A stretch of DNA of 64,000 bases from Ruminococcus sp. (GTDB taxonomy: Bacteria; Bacillota; Clostridia; Oscillospirales; Ruminococcaceae): positions 29,582 through 93,581 of the forward strand of contig NZ_JAILMR010000109.1 of assembly GCF_024692365.1 (NCBI RefSeq), in the 5' to 3' direction. The position numbers and the translations under genes are program-made. Numbering within the stretch: position 1 is the stretch's first letter; each line of letters opens with the position of its first letter. Under the pieces are notes generated by a model. It was not told where the DNA came from, did no database searches, and saw nothing but the letters and a program-made list of their open reading frames with translations. Shown here piece after piece: positions 16,825 through 26,024 of this stretch.

Positions 16825-17675
16825 TTTTTTGTACCCATAACACATCTCATGATACCGCAGGGATCGGGCTTGCAGCGCACATTCTCAAAACCGTGCTGAA
16901 CCATTATCTGCATGACATCGTCTTCCTGACCAATACCAATCTCGTAAATCAGCATACCGCCGACTTTCAGCCTGCTTTTCCAGATTCGTGTAACATCGCG
17001 GTAAAAGTCAAGACCGTCCTCACCGCCGAAAAGCGCTTCGCTAGGTTCATGGGTAACTTCCATTTGCAGACGTTCCATATCCTCAGCTGTAAGATATGGC
17101 GGATTGCATACTATCAGATCACACTCGGGGATACTCTCCGCACATGAAGATTCGAGCACATCACCCATAACAAGATGTACCGCCGAACCGTTCATTTTAA
17201 CATTCTCGCGGAGATAGCCCGCTGCCGCTTCGCTCTTCTCAACGGCGTACACTTCCCTGCACCGCAGATATTTTTCCAGTGCAAGAGCGATACAGCCGCT
17301 GCCCGAACAAAGGTCGGCAACAACTATATCATCCGATTTTTTGTACTTGTTAACAGCCAGTTCCACAAGAGTTTCCGTATCCTGTCTTGGGATGAGCACG
17401 CCTTTACCCACCTTGATCGGGATACCGTAAAACTCCCATTCTCCCAGCAGATACTGGAGTGGCTCGCCATTCTCTCTCCTGCCGCAAAGTTCTTCAAAAG
17501 CTAACTTTACAGAGTTTTCAGCCTGTTTGTCAAGTGCTGATTCAAAAGCTCCGCTTCGACAATCCTTGCCAATAGCCTGACCAAGAAGCTCGCTGCAATC
17601 GAAAAACGCATTGTCATTACCCGCCTTTTCAAGACGTTCAACCTGCGCTTTCAGAAGCTCCCTGTAAGTTACCAT
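16821..17675 (-). CDS. prmC: Peptide chain release factor N5-glutamine methyltransferase
   Basis: PrmC methylates the GGQ glutamine of RF1 and RF2 using SAM. The start is moved to the ATG at 17675 (MVTYRELLKAQ), with GAGGA upstream and an overlap with the DUF1385 gene; the track start lies deep inside that gene. The helical N domain is followed by the SAM motif VADLCSGSGCIALAL and the catalytic NPPY motif (IVCNPPYLTAEDM), then EPSEALFGGEDGLDFYR. DUF1385-prmC is a recurrent neighbour pair in Clostridia. Confidence 0.95.
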   Translation of the reverse strand: MVTYRELLKAQVERLEKAGNDNAFFDCSELLGQAIGKDCRSGAFESALDKQAENSVKLAFEELCGRRENGEPLQYLLGEWEFYGIPIKVGKGVLIPRQDTETLVELAVNKYKKSDDIVVADLCSGSGCIALALEKYLRCREVYAVEKSEAAAGYLRENVKMNGSAVHLVMGDVLESSCAESIPECDLIVCNPPYLTAEDMERLQMEVTHEPSEALFGGEDGLDFYRDVTRIWKSRLKVGGMLIYEIGIGQEDDVMQIMVQHGFENVRCKPDPCGIMRCVMGTKK

Positions 17676-18634
17676 TGATCGTCCTCTTTGTTCTCGGGAA
17701 TAACAGCTTTCAGCGCAGCGATAGCACACTCGATCTCCTTTTTATCAGGCTCGCGTGTAGTTATGCGCTGTATCCAGAGACCGGGTGCAGAGAATACTTT
17801 TGTCACAGGATTGGTGTACTTTCCTGCCAGACGTATCAGCTCGTAAGCAATACCCGTCACCACAGGCAGCAGTGCCAGCTTGCAAAGCACTCTCAGTGGC
17901 AGACTAGCCCATGATATCCTGAAAATAGTGTTCACAAATATGCTTATGAACAGCACCAGGAATATAAAGCTAGTACCGCATCTTGGATGAAATCTTGTGA
18001 ACTGCTTAACATTTTCGGGTGTGAGCTCGGTCTCAGCCTCATAGCAGGCAATGGTCTTGTGCTCAGCTCCGTGATACTCGTAAAGGCGCTTCATATCGGG
18101 CATAAGGGAAGTAAGTGAGGTATATCCGATAAATATGCCTATCTTTAGAAATCCCTCGATAACATTTTTCAGCACAGTATTCAGTTCGGTTCCTGCCAGC
18201 TTTTCAACCAGTTTTATAAGTGCAGAAGGCACCCACATGAACAGGAACATGGCAACTACTAAACCGAATATCATGGATATCGTAGTTATAATGGGCATCA
18301 GCTTGTCACCAAGCTTTTCTTCCAGCCATTTCTCGAACTTTGTAGGTTCTTCCTCGTCTTCATCGGTCATCTGCTTATCGACTGAACGTGATATGCACTT
18401 GTAACCGTCAATCATCGAAGTTACAAAGTTGAATATGCCCCTGACGAAAGGTGTCTTTCTGTACCAAGGCGGATTCTTTCCGCCTTTGATATCCCATTCG
18501 TCGATATCGATAGTACCGTCGGGCATACGGTTAGCCATAGCGCCCTTGTCGATGCCGCGCATCATAACGCCCTCGATAACTGCCTGACCGCCTATCTTTG
18601 ATTTGAATTTTTCCTTACCGGCATTACTGCTCAT
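17669..18634 (-). CDS. DUF1385 family membrane protein
   Basis: The protein matches the DUF1385 (YqhQ-like) family: GGQAVIEGVMMRG near the N terminus, YRKTPFVRGIFNFVTSMIDGY, the motif YHGAEHKTIACYE, and HPRCGTSFIF. Four or so membrane segments lie between residues 110 and 265. The biochemical role is unknown, although the conserved His/Cys motifs suggest metal binding. It overlaps the sensor kinase gene by 11 bases upstream and prmC by 7 downstream. Confidence 0.92.
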   Translation of the reverse strand: MSSNAGKEKFKSKIGGQAVIEGVMMRGIDKGAMANRMPDGTIDIDEWDIKGGKNPPWYRKTPFVRGIFNFVTSMIDGYKCISRSVDKQMTDEDEEEPTKFEKWLEEKLGDKLMPIITTISMIFGLVVAMFLFMWVPSALIKLVEKLAGTELNTVLKNVIEGFLKIGIFIGYTSLTSLMPDMKRLYEYHGAEHKTIACYEAETELTPENVKQFTRFHPRCGTSFIFLVLFISIFVNTIFRISWASLPLRVLCKLALLPVVTGIAYELIRLAGKYTNPVTKVFSAPGLWIQRITTREPDKKEIECAIAALKAVIPENKEDDQW

Positions 18635-20150
18635 CGGTCTCTTTCCTTTCTATAGCCACATCGGGCTTGTCATCAGAGGATATCAACTCCACATCAACGG
18701 TGTCGCTCTCCTCCGATTTCTCTTCCTGCTCTATGCATGGCAGGGTTATCATAACGGTAGTACCAACACCCTGTTCGCTGTCAATGGTCAGTTCACCGCC
18801 ATGTCTGGATATTATCTCATCAGCCACAGCAAGACCAATGCCCGAACCTCTGCGGGTCTGGTTTGCCTTGAAGAATTTCTGCTTTATCCTCGGGAGGTCT
18901 TCCTTAGATATACCTATACCCGTATCCGATACGGATATGCATATATCGCCGTCTTCCTCATAAGCTTCAACTGATACTGTATCCCCCTTGTCGGAATACT
19001 TTATCGCATTGTCCACCACATTGATGAACACCTGTCTCAGCCTGTTCTTGTCACCGTAAACAAATGGTAGCATATCGGGCTCGAAGTAGTTCAAGGTTAT
19101 GCCCAGAGCCCTAGCCCTCTCCTGATAGATAAGCACAGTCTCACCAAGCTCTGCAAGGATATCAATGGTATCCATCTGGAGCATCAGCCTGTTATCCTGT
19201 ATACGCGAGAAATCCAGAAGCTCCTCAACCATCTGCGAAAGTCTCTCCGTTTCACTGTTGATGACGCGCATACCTTTCTTGAAAGTCTCCACATCACCGT
19301 ACATTGTAGCAACAGTTTCCGTCCAGCCCTTTATCGCTGTCAGAGGTGTTCTCAGCTCATGGGATACCGAGGATATGAACTCGTTCTTCATCTGCTCGGT
19401 GTTTGAAAGTTCCTCAGCCATGTTGTTTATCGAATCACACAACTGACCAAGTTCGTCCTCGCTCTTTTTCTCGATACGCTTTGAGAAATCGCCCTTAGCG
19501 TACTTGTGAGTTATATCAGCTATACCGCGGATAGGTATAACTATCTGCCTGATAAAATACATACCCGTGAAGAACATCAGCAGTATGATACCGATAACTA
19601 TCGCGGATATCACAGCTATTATCATCACTATCTGATGATCCACGTTCTTCATGGAGCTAAGCATTCTCAATGCCTCGTAGTCGCAGCCCTTTGGCGATAT
19701 GACCGAAGTAACCGCCACAACTTTTTCACCCGTAGGCAGCTTGATTATCTGCGCAGCCGTACCAGCCGCGGATGACTTAGCCTCGGCATAATCAGCCATG
19801 TTATCGCTGCCCTCCAGCGAAAATCCCGAAGAGGTAACATCAACATCGCCGTCAGCGGTTATCGCCATCAGCTCTATCCTGTCCTTGTCCTCGTAGCTCT
19901 CGACTATACTTCTTATCTCAGCATTGTAGTTCGTAGTATCTCCCGCCGAATTCATCACCGATGTGGTGATGATATTCATCTTTGAAGTAACATACTGCTT
20001 TGCCGAAGTATAGTAATAGCTCCGCACTATCACTATCAGCACTATCTCCACCGCCAGCAGTATAAGCGTGACAATGCCCATGCTGTTTATCAGCCAGTGC
20101 CTTGTTATGCTCTCCCTGCCGCGGTATTTCCGTTTAATATCAACGCTCAA
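18624..20150 (-). CDS. Membrane sensor histidine kinase
   Basis: The product has an N-terminal membrane segment (MGIVTLILLAVEIVLIVIV), an extracellular sensor region of about 130 residues, a second membrane segment, a HAMP domain (IRQIVIPIRGIADITHKYAKG), and a full kinase core: H box SSVSHELRTPLTAIKGW, N box NVVDNAIKYS, DTGIGI and GSGIGLAV. The track begins at a TTG (20198) inside the regulator gene. I prefer the TTG at 20150 because AAAGGAG lies 11 bases upstream; residues before it are not conserved-looking. It pairs with the regulator directly upstream; the architecture is of the WalK/ResE/PhoR type, but the signal is unknown. Confidence 0.93.
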   Translation of the reverse strand: MSVDIKRKYRGRESITRHWLINSMGIVTLILLAVEIVLIVIVRSYYYTSAKQYVTSKMNIITTSVMNSAGDTTNYNAEIRSIVESYEDKDRIELMAITADGDVDVTSSGFSLEGSDNMADYAEAKSSAAGTAAQIIKLPTGEKVVAVTSVISPKGCDYEALRMLSSMKNVDHQIVMIIAVISAIVIGIILLMFFTGMYFIRQIVIPIRGIADITHKYAKGDFSKRIEKKSEDELGQLCDSINNMAEELSNTEQMKNEFISSVSHELRTPLTAIKGWTETVATMYGDVETFKKGMRVINSETERLSQMVEELLDFSRIQDNRLMLQMDTIDILAELGETVLIYQERARALGITLNYFEPDMLPFVYGDKNRLRQVFINVVDNAIKYSDKGDTVSVEAYEEDGDICISVSDTGIGISKEDLPRIKQKFFKANQTRRGSGIGLAVADEIISRHGGELTIDSEQGVGTTVMITLPCIEQEEKSEESDTVDVELISSDDKPDVAIERKETDEQ

Positions 20151-20166
20151 TTTCAGCAGTACTCCT

Positions 20167-20871
20167 TTAGCCGTTTCCGCCCGACCACTTGTAGCCAAAT
20201 CCCCAGATCGTCAGTATATACTTAGGATTTGAGGGTTCATCTTCGATCTTCATGCGGATACGTCTGATGTTTACGTCAACGATCTTGTCATCGCCGTAAT
20301 AGCTCTCGCCCCAGATGTGGTTGAGTATGCTCGATCTGTCAAGAGCCGCATTCTGGTTCTTGAAGAAGTATTCCATTATCTGGTATTCAACCTGAGTAAG
20401 GTCGATCTGCTTATTGTTCTTGAGAACAGTCCTGCTCTTGAGATTGAGCACAAAGGGACCCGAAGTTATGGTAGATGCTTCCTCGGGCTTAACTGCAGAA
20501 CGGTTAACTCTCCTGCATACCGCATCAACTCTCGCGATAAGCTCTGATATTGAGAAAGGCTTTGTGATATAATCGTCCGCACCGCTCATCAGGCAGGAAA
20601 TTTTATCCATCTCCTGGCTCTTAGCAGAAAGCATAATTATACCAACAGAATTGTTCTTCTCGCGTATCTTCTTGCAAACCTGCATACCATCGATGCCGGG
20701 CATCATTATATCCAGCAGAGCCACATCGAAGCCGCCCTCGTTCTCCTCATAAGCTTTCAGCGCGTCCTCGCCGCAGTTTACGTCTACTACCTCGTAGCCG
20801 CTCCTTACAAGATTTATAACAACAAACTCGCGGATGGAGTCTTCATCTTCACAAACAAGTACTCTTTTCAT
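20167..20871 (-). CDS. OmpR/PhoB-family response regulator
   Basis: The start is set at the ATG at 20871 (MKRVLVCEDEDS) with GAGGAG upstream. The receiver domain shows the acidic pair EDED, the phospho-acceptor Asp about 54 (ALLDIMMPG), and KPF with Lys about 105. The C-terminal winged helix ends VDVNIRRIRMKIEDEPSNPKYILTIWGFGYK in outline (motif blocks VDVNIRRIRMKI and TIWGFGYKW). It is coupled to the kinase downstream and follows the lipoprotein by 54 bases. Confidence 0.95.
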   Translation of the reverse strand: MKRVLVCEDEDSIREFVVINLVRSGYEVVDVNCGEDALKAYEENEGGFDVALLDIMMPGIDGMQVCKKIREKNNSVGIIMLSAKSQEMDKISCLMSGADDYITKPFSISELIARVDAVCRRVNRSAVKPEEASTITSGPFVLNLKSRTVLKNNKQIDLTQVEYQIMEYFFKNQNAALDRSSILNHIWGESYYGDDKIVDVNIRRIRMKIEDEPSNPKYILTIWGFGYKWSGGNG

Positions 20872-20924
20872 GTTCAAAGTTCTCCTCTCGTATATTTTGC
20901 ATTTAGTAAATAACGTATCGTTCA

Positions 20925-22289
20925 TCAGTCAACGATAAAGAAATTGTTCTTGACCTCATCTATCGTGAGTATCAACTGCTCCCTCTTATCCTCGGGAAGC
21001 TTCACATAATAATCCAGCTGACCCTTGCTTGCTATCAGCTTGTAGCCGTCGTCCGCATAGGACTCACTATCCTTTCGGCTGACAGCCGCTATCCTCATTA
21101 TCTCAGTGTTTGAACTGTTGATATCTCCGCTGTATTTGTAGAATACCAGTTCGGACATATCCAGTTCCTTCTTAACTGTCACCTGATCGTTCCACCTGTT
21201 GGGGAAAGCGAAGAAATAACCGTTGGATATCGAATAATACCCGTGGTACTTCTCCGTCAGATCAAAGAAATCCTTGTATACGTTCCATGTGGTCATGTAT
21301 ACCATCTCGTCGATGATCGCATTTTCATAACCCGTCATCGGCTTTACCGACGGTATCTCAACTATGCCGTCATCATCAACATCGGTGCTGTAATAGCCCG
21401 AAGGTCTTGTACAAAGGGGCAGAAGCTTCTGCGGGCTAAGCTGCATAGGATTCTGCAAGCTTGAATACCGATAGTAGACTATCTCAGTCTGAAGATCGCC
21501 GTCCGTATTCATGCCATCGATGAATATTGCCTCATGCTGCTTGTTCAGCAGACCAGAGCAGGTGTTGACGTAATTCACAACATTTGAGCACATATCAATG
21601 CCCTCGGTCTTTACGATCTCATTATCCGAAGATATATCCAAAAGCGAAGCCTTTGCAGATGTAGCATTCGTTTCTGCATTGGTTTGTCTCTGTATCGTGA
21701 CTATCTCGCGATAGCCGTCATAGTTTATATCCAGCGTATCCAGTACCGAATAAGTATCCGTACCCACGCGCTTGAAATCGCCGTCATAGCAGCTATAAAT
21801 CTCCAGAGCACAGTCAGTACCCGTCACCGACTGATATCCTACCAGCACATTGTAACGGTTCTTCTCGCCCATCTGGGAGATAATTACTCTGTCAACTTCC
21901 GTACCTGCACCTGCAAGTTCCTTTACCGAAAACCATCTGCCCTGACTGTCTTTGTCAAGCAGATTTACTCTTATACCGTTATCCGAACCCGCACCCGTGT
22001 TGTATTCATAGAATACCAGTGCTTCTTTGCCGGGTTCGCCGTCAAGATTTCCTATAACAAAAGCCGAACGGTTATCACCGTTTCTGGGATATTTCAGCGT
22101 AACGCTACCGCCGACAGCAGCCGTCAGAGCCTCATGGATCTCGCCCTGCTCCTCGGTGAGCTTGGGAGCATTAAGAAGACCGTCAACCGTAAAGCTGAAC
22201 CCCGTACAGCCACTGAGCCCGACACTAAGCGCCGTCACAGCCGCAGCAAGGCTCAAACGTAAACAGCTCACCACATCACTTCCGATCAT
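20925..22289 (-). CDS. Lipoprotein of unknown function, first gene of the two-component operon
   Basis: The start at 22289 is chosen because the promoter at 22314-22342 lies between it and the longer track start. The N terminus is a lipoprotein signal (SLAAAVTALSVGLSGCTG), so the protein should be anchored on the outer face of the membrane. The body has repeated acidic segments resembling beta-propeller or FG-GAP-like repeats (IGNLDGEPGKEALVFYEYNT, LDINYDGYREIVTIQRQ, YSTDVDDDGIVEIPSVKPM). Its place directly before a regulator and kinase suggests that it supplies or modifies their signal, which is inference. Confidence 0.8.
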   Translation of the reverse strand: MIGSDVVSCLRLSLAAAVTALSVGLSGCTGFSFTVDGLLNAPKLTEEQGEIHEALTAAVGGSVTLKYPRNGDNRSAFVIGNLDGEPGKEALVFYEYNTGAGSDNGIRVNLLDKDSQGRWFSVKELAGAGTEVDRVIISQMGEKNRYNVLVGYQSVTGTDCALEIYSCYDGDFKRVGTDTYSVLDTLDINYDGYREIVTIQRQTNAETNATSAKASLLDISSDNEIVKTEGIDMCSNVVNYVNTCSGLLNKQHEAIFIDGMNTDGDLQTEIVYYRYSSLQNPMQLSPQKLLPLCTRPSGYYSTDVDDDGIVEIPSVKPMTGYENAIIDEMVYMTTWNVYKDFFDLTEKYHGYYSISNGYFFAFPNRWNDQVTVKKELDMSELVFYKYSGDINSSNTEIMRIAAVSRKDSESYADDGYKLIASKGQLDYYVKLPEDKREQLILTIDEVKNNFFIVD

Positions 22290-22313
22290 ATCAGTTTCAT
22301 TCCATACGATATC

Positions 22314-22342
22314 ATTATAACACATTATCTTATAAAAGTAAA
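22314..22342 (-). promoter_or_regulatory. Promoter of the lipoprotein-regulator-kinase operon
   Basis: The minus strand has TTTACT, 17 bases, and TATAAT preceded by TGTGT. It fixes the lipoprotein start downstream of 22307. Confidence 0.7.
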
Positions 22343-22528
22343 GCCCCAATAAGGCACACTTACGTAAATCAAAGTTCATAAACAACTAAGTATAAACTGC
22401 CAAGGAGAAAAAGCGCACGGTCAAACCTCTTTCCAATTCATAATTATTGGCAGGGTGGTAACTTCGATGTACTGAAATAAGATTGTCACTAACAGAGCTT
22501 TTGAAATGTTTGAACGATCAGCATAGCA

Positions 22529-22767
22529 TATACCAAGATGTACGACAAACTACAAAAGCGGTAGGAACTCATATAAAACAATACGTAGGCACACTGCTGA
22601 TACAGTCCTGATACCCAAATATACGAACTCATACCAAACGATACGAACAGCTACCAGAGTTTACCACCTATCCATAAATCATACGTAGGCTTACGAAATG
22701 ATACCAAACCATACCAGAAGATACCAAGCTATACCAAACGATACGAACGTATACCATAGAATACAAA
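22529..22767. repeat. Degenerate 10-bp periodic repeat array (ATACCAAACG-like)
   Basis: About 23 units of 10 (occasionally 11) bases run through this intergenic stretch. From 22581 to 22770 nearly every 10-base block opens with ATAC, and 16 of 19 blocks have TAC at positions 2-4. The common unit is ATACCAAACG or ATACGAACxx. Two higher-order matches lie exactly 100 bases apart: ATACGTAGGC (22581 and 22681) and ATACCAAACGATACGAAC (22631 and 22731). There is no ribosome binding site or start codon for a gene. It lies between the terminator of the GH25 gene and the promoter of the lipoprotein operon. Confidence 0.85.
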
Positions 22768-22795
22768 AAACAGCCCCGCCGAAAAGCGGAGCTGT
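22764..22795 (-). terminator. Terminator of the GH25 gene
   Basis: The minus strand reads ACAGCTCCGC, a TTTTCG loop, GCGGGGCTGT and TTTTTT, twelve bases past the GH25 stop. Confidence 0.9.
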
Positions 22796-22807
22796 AAAAC
22801 TTCTTAT

Positions 22808-25057
22808 TTACTTGATAAGATCACCATAATAGAAAACATCATTAGCTTTCTTGGATTTCTCGTTACCTATGATGTAAAGCTGATTTGAGAAAAGACCACA
22901 GCTCGTCACGTTTTCATCGCCGACATAACCCTTGATCATTACACGTGCAAAATCAGCACCCTTAAGATCACCGATCATAGCCATGCTGCCCTTTACCGAA
23001 GAGTAAAGCTTGTAGCCGTCACCCTTGTCAAGGTATACCATGTACTCACTGCAGCCGTTTATCTCATTCCATGAGATAACTGCATAATCATCGGTCTTGC
23101 CTACCAAAGAAGCTTCTGTAACTTCGGGCAGGGATATAATCACGCGGTTTGAAGCCTCGGTGAAGAACTCCTTACCGTCCTTTGCATTGTAGCCCTTTAC
23201 ACAGAACACAGTACCCGCGGTATCATTTGTCTTGTAATGACAGCCGTCAACTCTTGCTATCTCGACCTCACTGCCGTCGCTTGCAACTTTGTATACTACA
23301 TAACCAATAGCATCGTCGATCTTGCTCCATATAAGACCATCATCGCTGGTGTCAAGTTCAACTACACCCTTAGGAGGATAATTAACACCCTTGAAGGAGC
23401 AAACATTGGAAGCCTCAGTGCAGCACTTTGTGCCGTCAAGCTCGATATAAGCCTGAACATAATAGTCAGCTGTAAGACTTTCGTCAACATAATAAGAAGT
23501 ATCAGTAACAGCAAGCTGACTTACCTTGCCGTTAACGTTCCTTGTAAGCAGATAGCCGTCAGCTTCGGGAACAGAAGACCATACCAGTCTGTTAGCCCTC
23601 AGTTCAGCAGCAGGTGCGACTTCGGGAGTATTGCCTGGCAGATCAATTCTTTCCGAACTTTCACTGCGTAAGCCGTTCTTGTTGTAAGCCTTAACAAAAG
23701 CCTGTCTGTTCTGGAGATTGCGTCCTCTTATCTCAAAGCTTGTACCTTCAGTCTTACCGGCAAAAGAAGTAACACCGTCCTTAACTGTATAGATCTCATA
23801 TCCAACTGCGCCTGAAACAGAACTCCAGCTTACAGTTACCTTATCAACGCCGCTTCTGTAAACTTCGAGATTTGCAGGTGCCTGACGGAAGCTGTCTACG
23901 ATATTTGAAGTTTTGCCGTAGTGCTTCTTTCCGCTGTAATAATTGTAAGCTGCAACACAATATCCGCCCGAAGACTGATTGGATACGTCAAAGCTTGTCC
24001 CCGTTACGTCAGCAACAACATATGTGTTTGAACCGTTATCCGTACCATATACGGTATAACCATCAGCGCCCGCAGCCTTGTTCCAGGTAAGCACACCGTC
24101 TTCGATCTTAGCATTGATCTTTGTTGTTGGTGAATAATCCACATCGTACATTACATTGATATCAACGCTGCCGCTGATACCGCTGATATCAGCGTTGCTG
24201 GAATACTGCCACATATCGTATATACCGCCATAGTTCAGCTGTGACATATAAGCGGCTACCCAGATCTTGTAATCATTGCCAAGTTCGGGGCCGTTTATCA
24301 TATTATTCAGCCAGTTAAGGCACGCATATACACCCGATTCATAACCGTAAGATTCTATCCTGTTGCAGAACTCCTTACAGAGTTTTGTTTTCTGAGCCTT
24401 TGTAAGACCTGCATGGTCAAGTCTGCCGTAATCGTAATCAACGCTCTCGATATCATAGTATACAGGAAGATCAAGAGTATAGCCCTTCAGCGCATTCGCA
24501 CAGAAATCAGCCTCAGCACGAGCCTCAGCATAGCTTATTGCCTGAGTATAGAAATATATGCCGACTTTCAGACCCGCAGCCTTTGCTCCATCGATATTCG
24601 TATAGAAGTTGTTATCCATCATAAGGGTACCAGCCGAGCCGTAGCCACGATAGCCAAGTCTGATGATAACTTCATTTATGCCGTCTTTCTTGACTTTCTT
24701 CCAGTCTATCTTGCCCTGCCACTGTGATACGTCGATAAGATACGTTCTGTTCATTCCGTCGAATCTGCTGTCGTGAGTAAGATAAGAACCAAAAGTACCG
24801 CATATTTTGGAGTAGTTCTGCTTGATCTTTCCCGCAGGGGACATACTCTCAAATTTCTTAGCGATGAGATTATGCTTGTATTTCAGATAACCACCATCGT
24901 CATTCTTTTCAGCGTTTGTGACCGCAATGGATTCACCGCCTGTGCTTATAACCTCTTTGCTGATCTCATCAGTTTTCTCAGCAATTGCAGTCAGGCTCAT
25001 GCCCGCGCAGATAATGCCCGCGATGACTGCTCCCGATGCCGCTTTGATAAATTTCAT
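22808..25057 (-). CDS. Secreted GH25 lysozyme-like protein with fibronectin-III-like repeats
   Basis: The start is the ATG at 25057 with GGAGGT upstream, opening a signal peptide (MKFIKAASGAVIAGIICAGMS). A GH25 muramidase domain spans about residues 100-310: DVSQWQGKIDW, IIRLGYRGYGS, GIYFYTQA, YYDIES (the DxE catalytic pair) and the end VDINVMYDVDYSP. GH25 enzymes cut the MurNAc-GlcNAc bond of peptidoglycan. The remaining 430 residues are four or five beta-sandwich repeats with the pattern VTVSWSSVSGAVGYEIYTVKDG and LVWSSVPEADGYLLTR, typical of FN3-like modules. It is a single-gene unit with its own promoter and terminator. Confidence 0.92.
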   Translation of the reverse strand: MKFIKAASGAVIAGIICAGMSLTAIAEKTDEISKEVISTGGESIAVTNAEKNDDGGYLKYKHNLIAKKFESMSPAGKIKQNYSKICGTFGSYLTHDSRFDGMNRTYLIDVSQWQGKIDWKKVKKDGINEVIIRLGYRGYGSAGTLMMDNNFYTNIDGAKAAGLKVGIYFYTQAISYAEARAEADFCANALKGYTLDLPVYYDIESVDYDYGRLDHAGLTKAQKTKLCKEFCNRIESYGYESGVYACLNWLNNMINGPELGNDYKIWVAAYMSQLNYGGIYDMWQYSSNADISGISGSVDINVMYDVDYSPTTKINAKIEDGVLTWNKAAGADGYTVYGTDNGSNTYVVADVTGTSFDVSNQSSGGYCVAAYNYYSGKKHYGKTSNIVDSFRQAPANLEVYRSGVDKVTVSWSSVSGAVGYEIYTVKDGVTSFAGKTEGTSFEIRGRNLQNRQAFVKAYNKNGLRSESSERIDLPGNTPEVAPAAELRANRLVWSSVPEADGYLLTRNVNGKVSQLAVTDTSYYVDESLTADYYVQAYIELDGTKCCTEASNVCSFKGVNYPPKGVVELDTSDDGLIWSKIDDAIGYVVYKVASDGSEVEIARVDGCHYKTNDTAGTVFCVKGYNAKDGKEFFTEASNRVIISLPEVTEASLVGKTDDYAVISWNEINGCSEYMVYLDKGDGYKLYSSVKGSMAMIGDLKGADFARVMIKGYVGDENVTSCGLFSNQLYIIGNEKSKKANDVFYYGDLIK

Positions 25058-25121
25058 AAAATATAGACCTCCGTAAAAGTTACAGTTTATTACATAACGG
25101 TTACAACTTTCAATGCCATAT

Positions 25122-25150
25122 ATTATACTCGATTTCACAAAGCTTGTCAA
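25122..25150 (-). promoter_or_regulatory. Consensus promoter of the GH25 gene
   Basis: The minus strand has TTGACA, 17 bases and TATAAT. It begins within CTATTGACAAG, a sequence also found at the asd promoter. Confidence 0.88.
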
Positions 25151-25172
25151 TAGAAAGAATTTTCCAAATAAA

Positions 25173-25227
25173 TAAAAAAACTCCCCAAAAACGGAATTTT
25201 TGTAAAAAATCACCGATTCAAGGGAGT
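25173..25227 (-). terminator. Terminator of the fhs-rpiB operon
   Basis: The minus strand has ACTCCC paired with GGGAGT across an interrupted stem (inner CGG/CCG), followed by TTTTTTATTTATT, about 55 bases past the rpiB stop. Confidence 0.7.
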
Positions 25228-25280
25228 AATTCATATCAATTTAAACAAAATTAATCAACTAGGCGAATTAATTTTTTACA

Positions 25281-25721
25281 TTATACATTTTCGATAGCAT
25301 GAATTTTATCAACTCTGCGCTGATGTCTGCCGCCCTCAAAAGGAGTATCGATAAACACTTTGATAAGTTCGCAGGCAAGTCCCGCACCAACTACTCTTGC
25401 GCCGATGCACAGAACGTTCGCATCGTTGTGAGCTCTTGTGTACTTAGCCGAGAAATAATCCGAGCAGCAAGCCGCTCTTATTCCCTTTACCTTATTAGCC
25501 GCCATAGACATTCCAATACCTGTACCGCAGATAAGTACAGCCAGTTCGCACTCACCGCCTGTTACCTTAGCGCAGACTTCCTGTGCCTTATCGGGATAAT
25601 CGCACTTTTCGCCCTCCTGAACGCCCAGATCAACATATTCCACGCCTATCTCATCCAGATATGCAAGTACCTCTTTTTTAAGCTCGGGACCTGCATGATC
25701 GCAACCAATTGCAAGTTTCAT
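25281..25721 (-). CDS. rpiB: Ribose-5-phosphate isomerase B
   Basis: RpiB interconverts ribose 5-phosphate and ribulose 5-phosphate in the non-oxidative pentose phosphate pathway. The sequence opens KLAIGCDHAGPELKKEV and contains the active-site Cys in LICGTGIGMSMAANKVKGIRA, both signatures of the RpiB/LacAB family, at a normal 146 residues. The ATG has GAGGT upstream. It is the last gene of the fhs operon. Confidence 0.96.
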   Translation of the reverse strand: MKLAIGCDHAGPELKKEVLAYLDEIGVEYVDLGVQEGEKCDYPDKAQEVCAKVTGGECELAVLICGTGIGMSMAANKVKGIRAACCSDYFSAKYTRAHNDANVLCIGARVVGAGLACELIKVFIDTPFEGGRHQRRVDKIHAIENV

Positions 25722-25760
25722 AGTAGTTTACCTCCACATTTTGATTTTAGATACATTTTC

Positions 25761-25949
25761 TCAAATGTCCAAATCTTCCCTTTTCCTCTTTTTCATATTT
25801 CCAAACAACATAAAGAATTCAATTAAAGCCATCACATGAAGAACCATCGATATTATAAGAAATACTTTTCCATTCCCCTTTAATAGAAGGCAAATCGTTG
25901 CCGATAAAAGCAATGTATACGCATAAAACGGGTCGATAAATCTCTTCAT
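25761..25949 (-). CDS. Small two-segment membrane protein
   Basis: The 62-residue product has two hydrophobic segments (YAYTLLLSATICLLL and VFLIISMVLHVMALIEFFMLF) and a basic tail (NMKKRKRED). The ATG has GGTGGAG six bases upstream. It lies between tsaB and rpiB on the same strand, 75 bases after tsaB. The family is not recognised; the good start site and membrane pattern favour a real gene. Confidence 0.55.
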   Translation of the reverse strand: MKRFIDPFYAYTLLLSATICLLLKGNGKVFLIISMVLHVMALIEFFMLFGNMKKRKREDLDI

Positions 25950-26024
25950 AACAACTCCACCTCAATATAAAATATCCTGTACCACAATTCAAATTTATTG
26001 AACCGTCCACAGGACAGATCGCAT

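Noticed and set aside
22601-22758. Open reading frame through the 10-bp repeat array
   Set aside because: The ATACCAAACG unit has no stop in any frame, so openness is expected; no start codon or ribosome binding site precedes it.
22529-22767. CRISPR array
   Set aside because: The repeats are 10 bp, contiguous and degenerate, with no spacers and no cas genes nearby.
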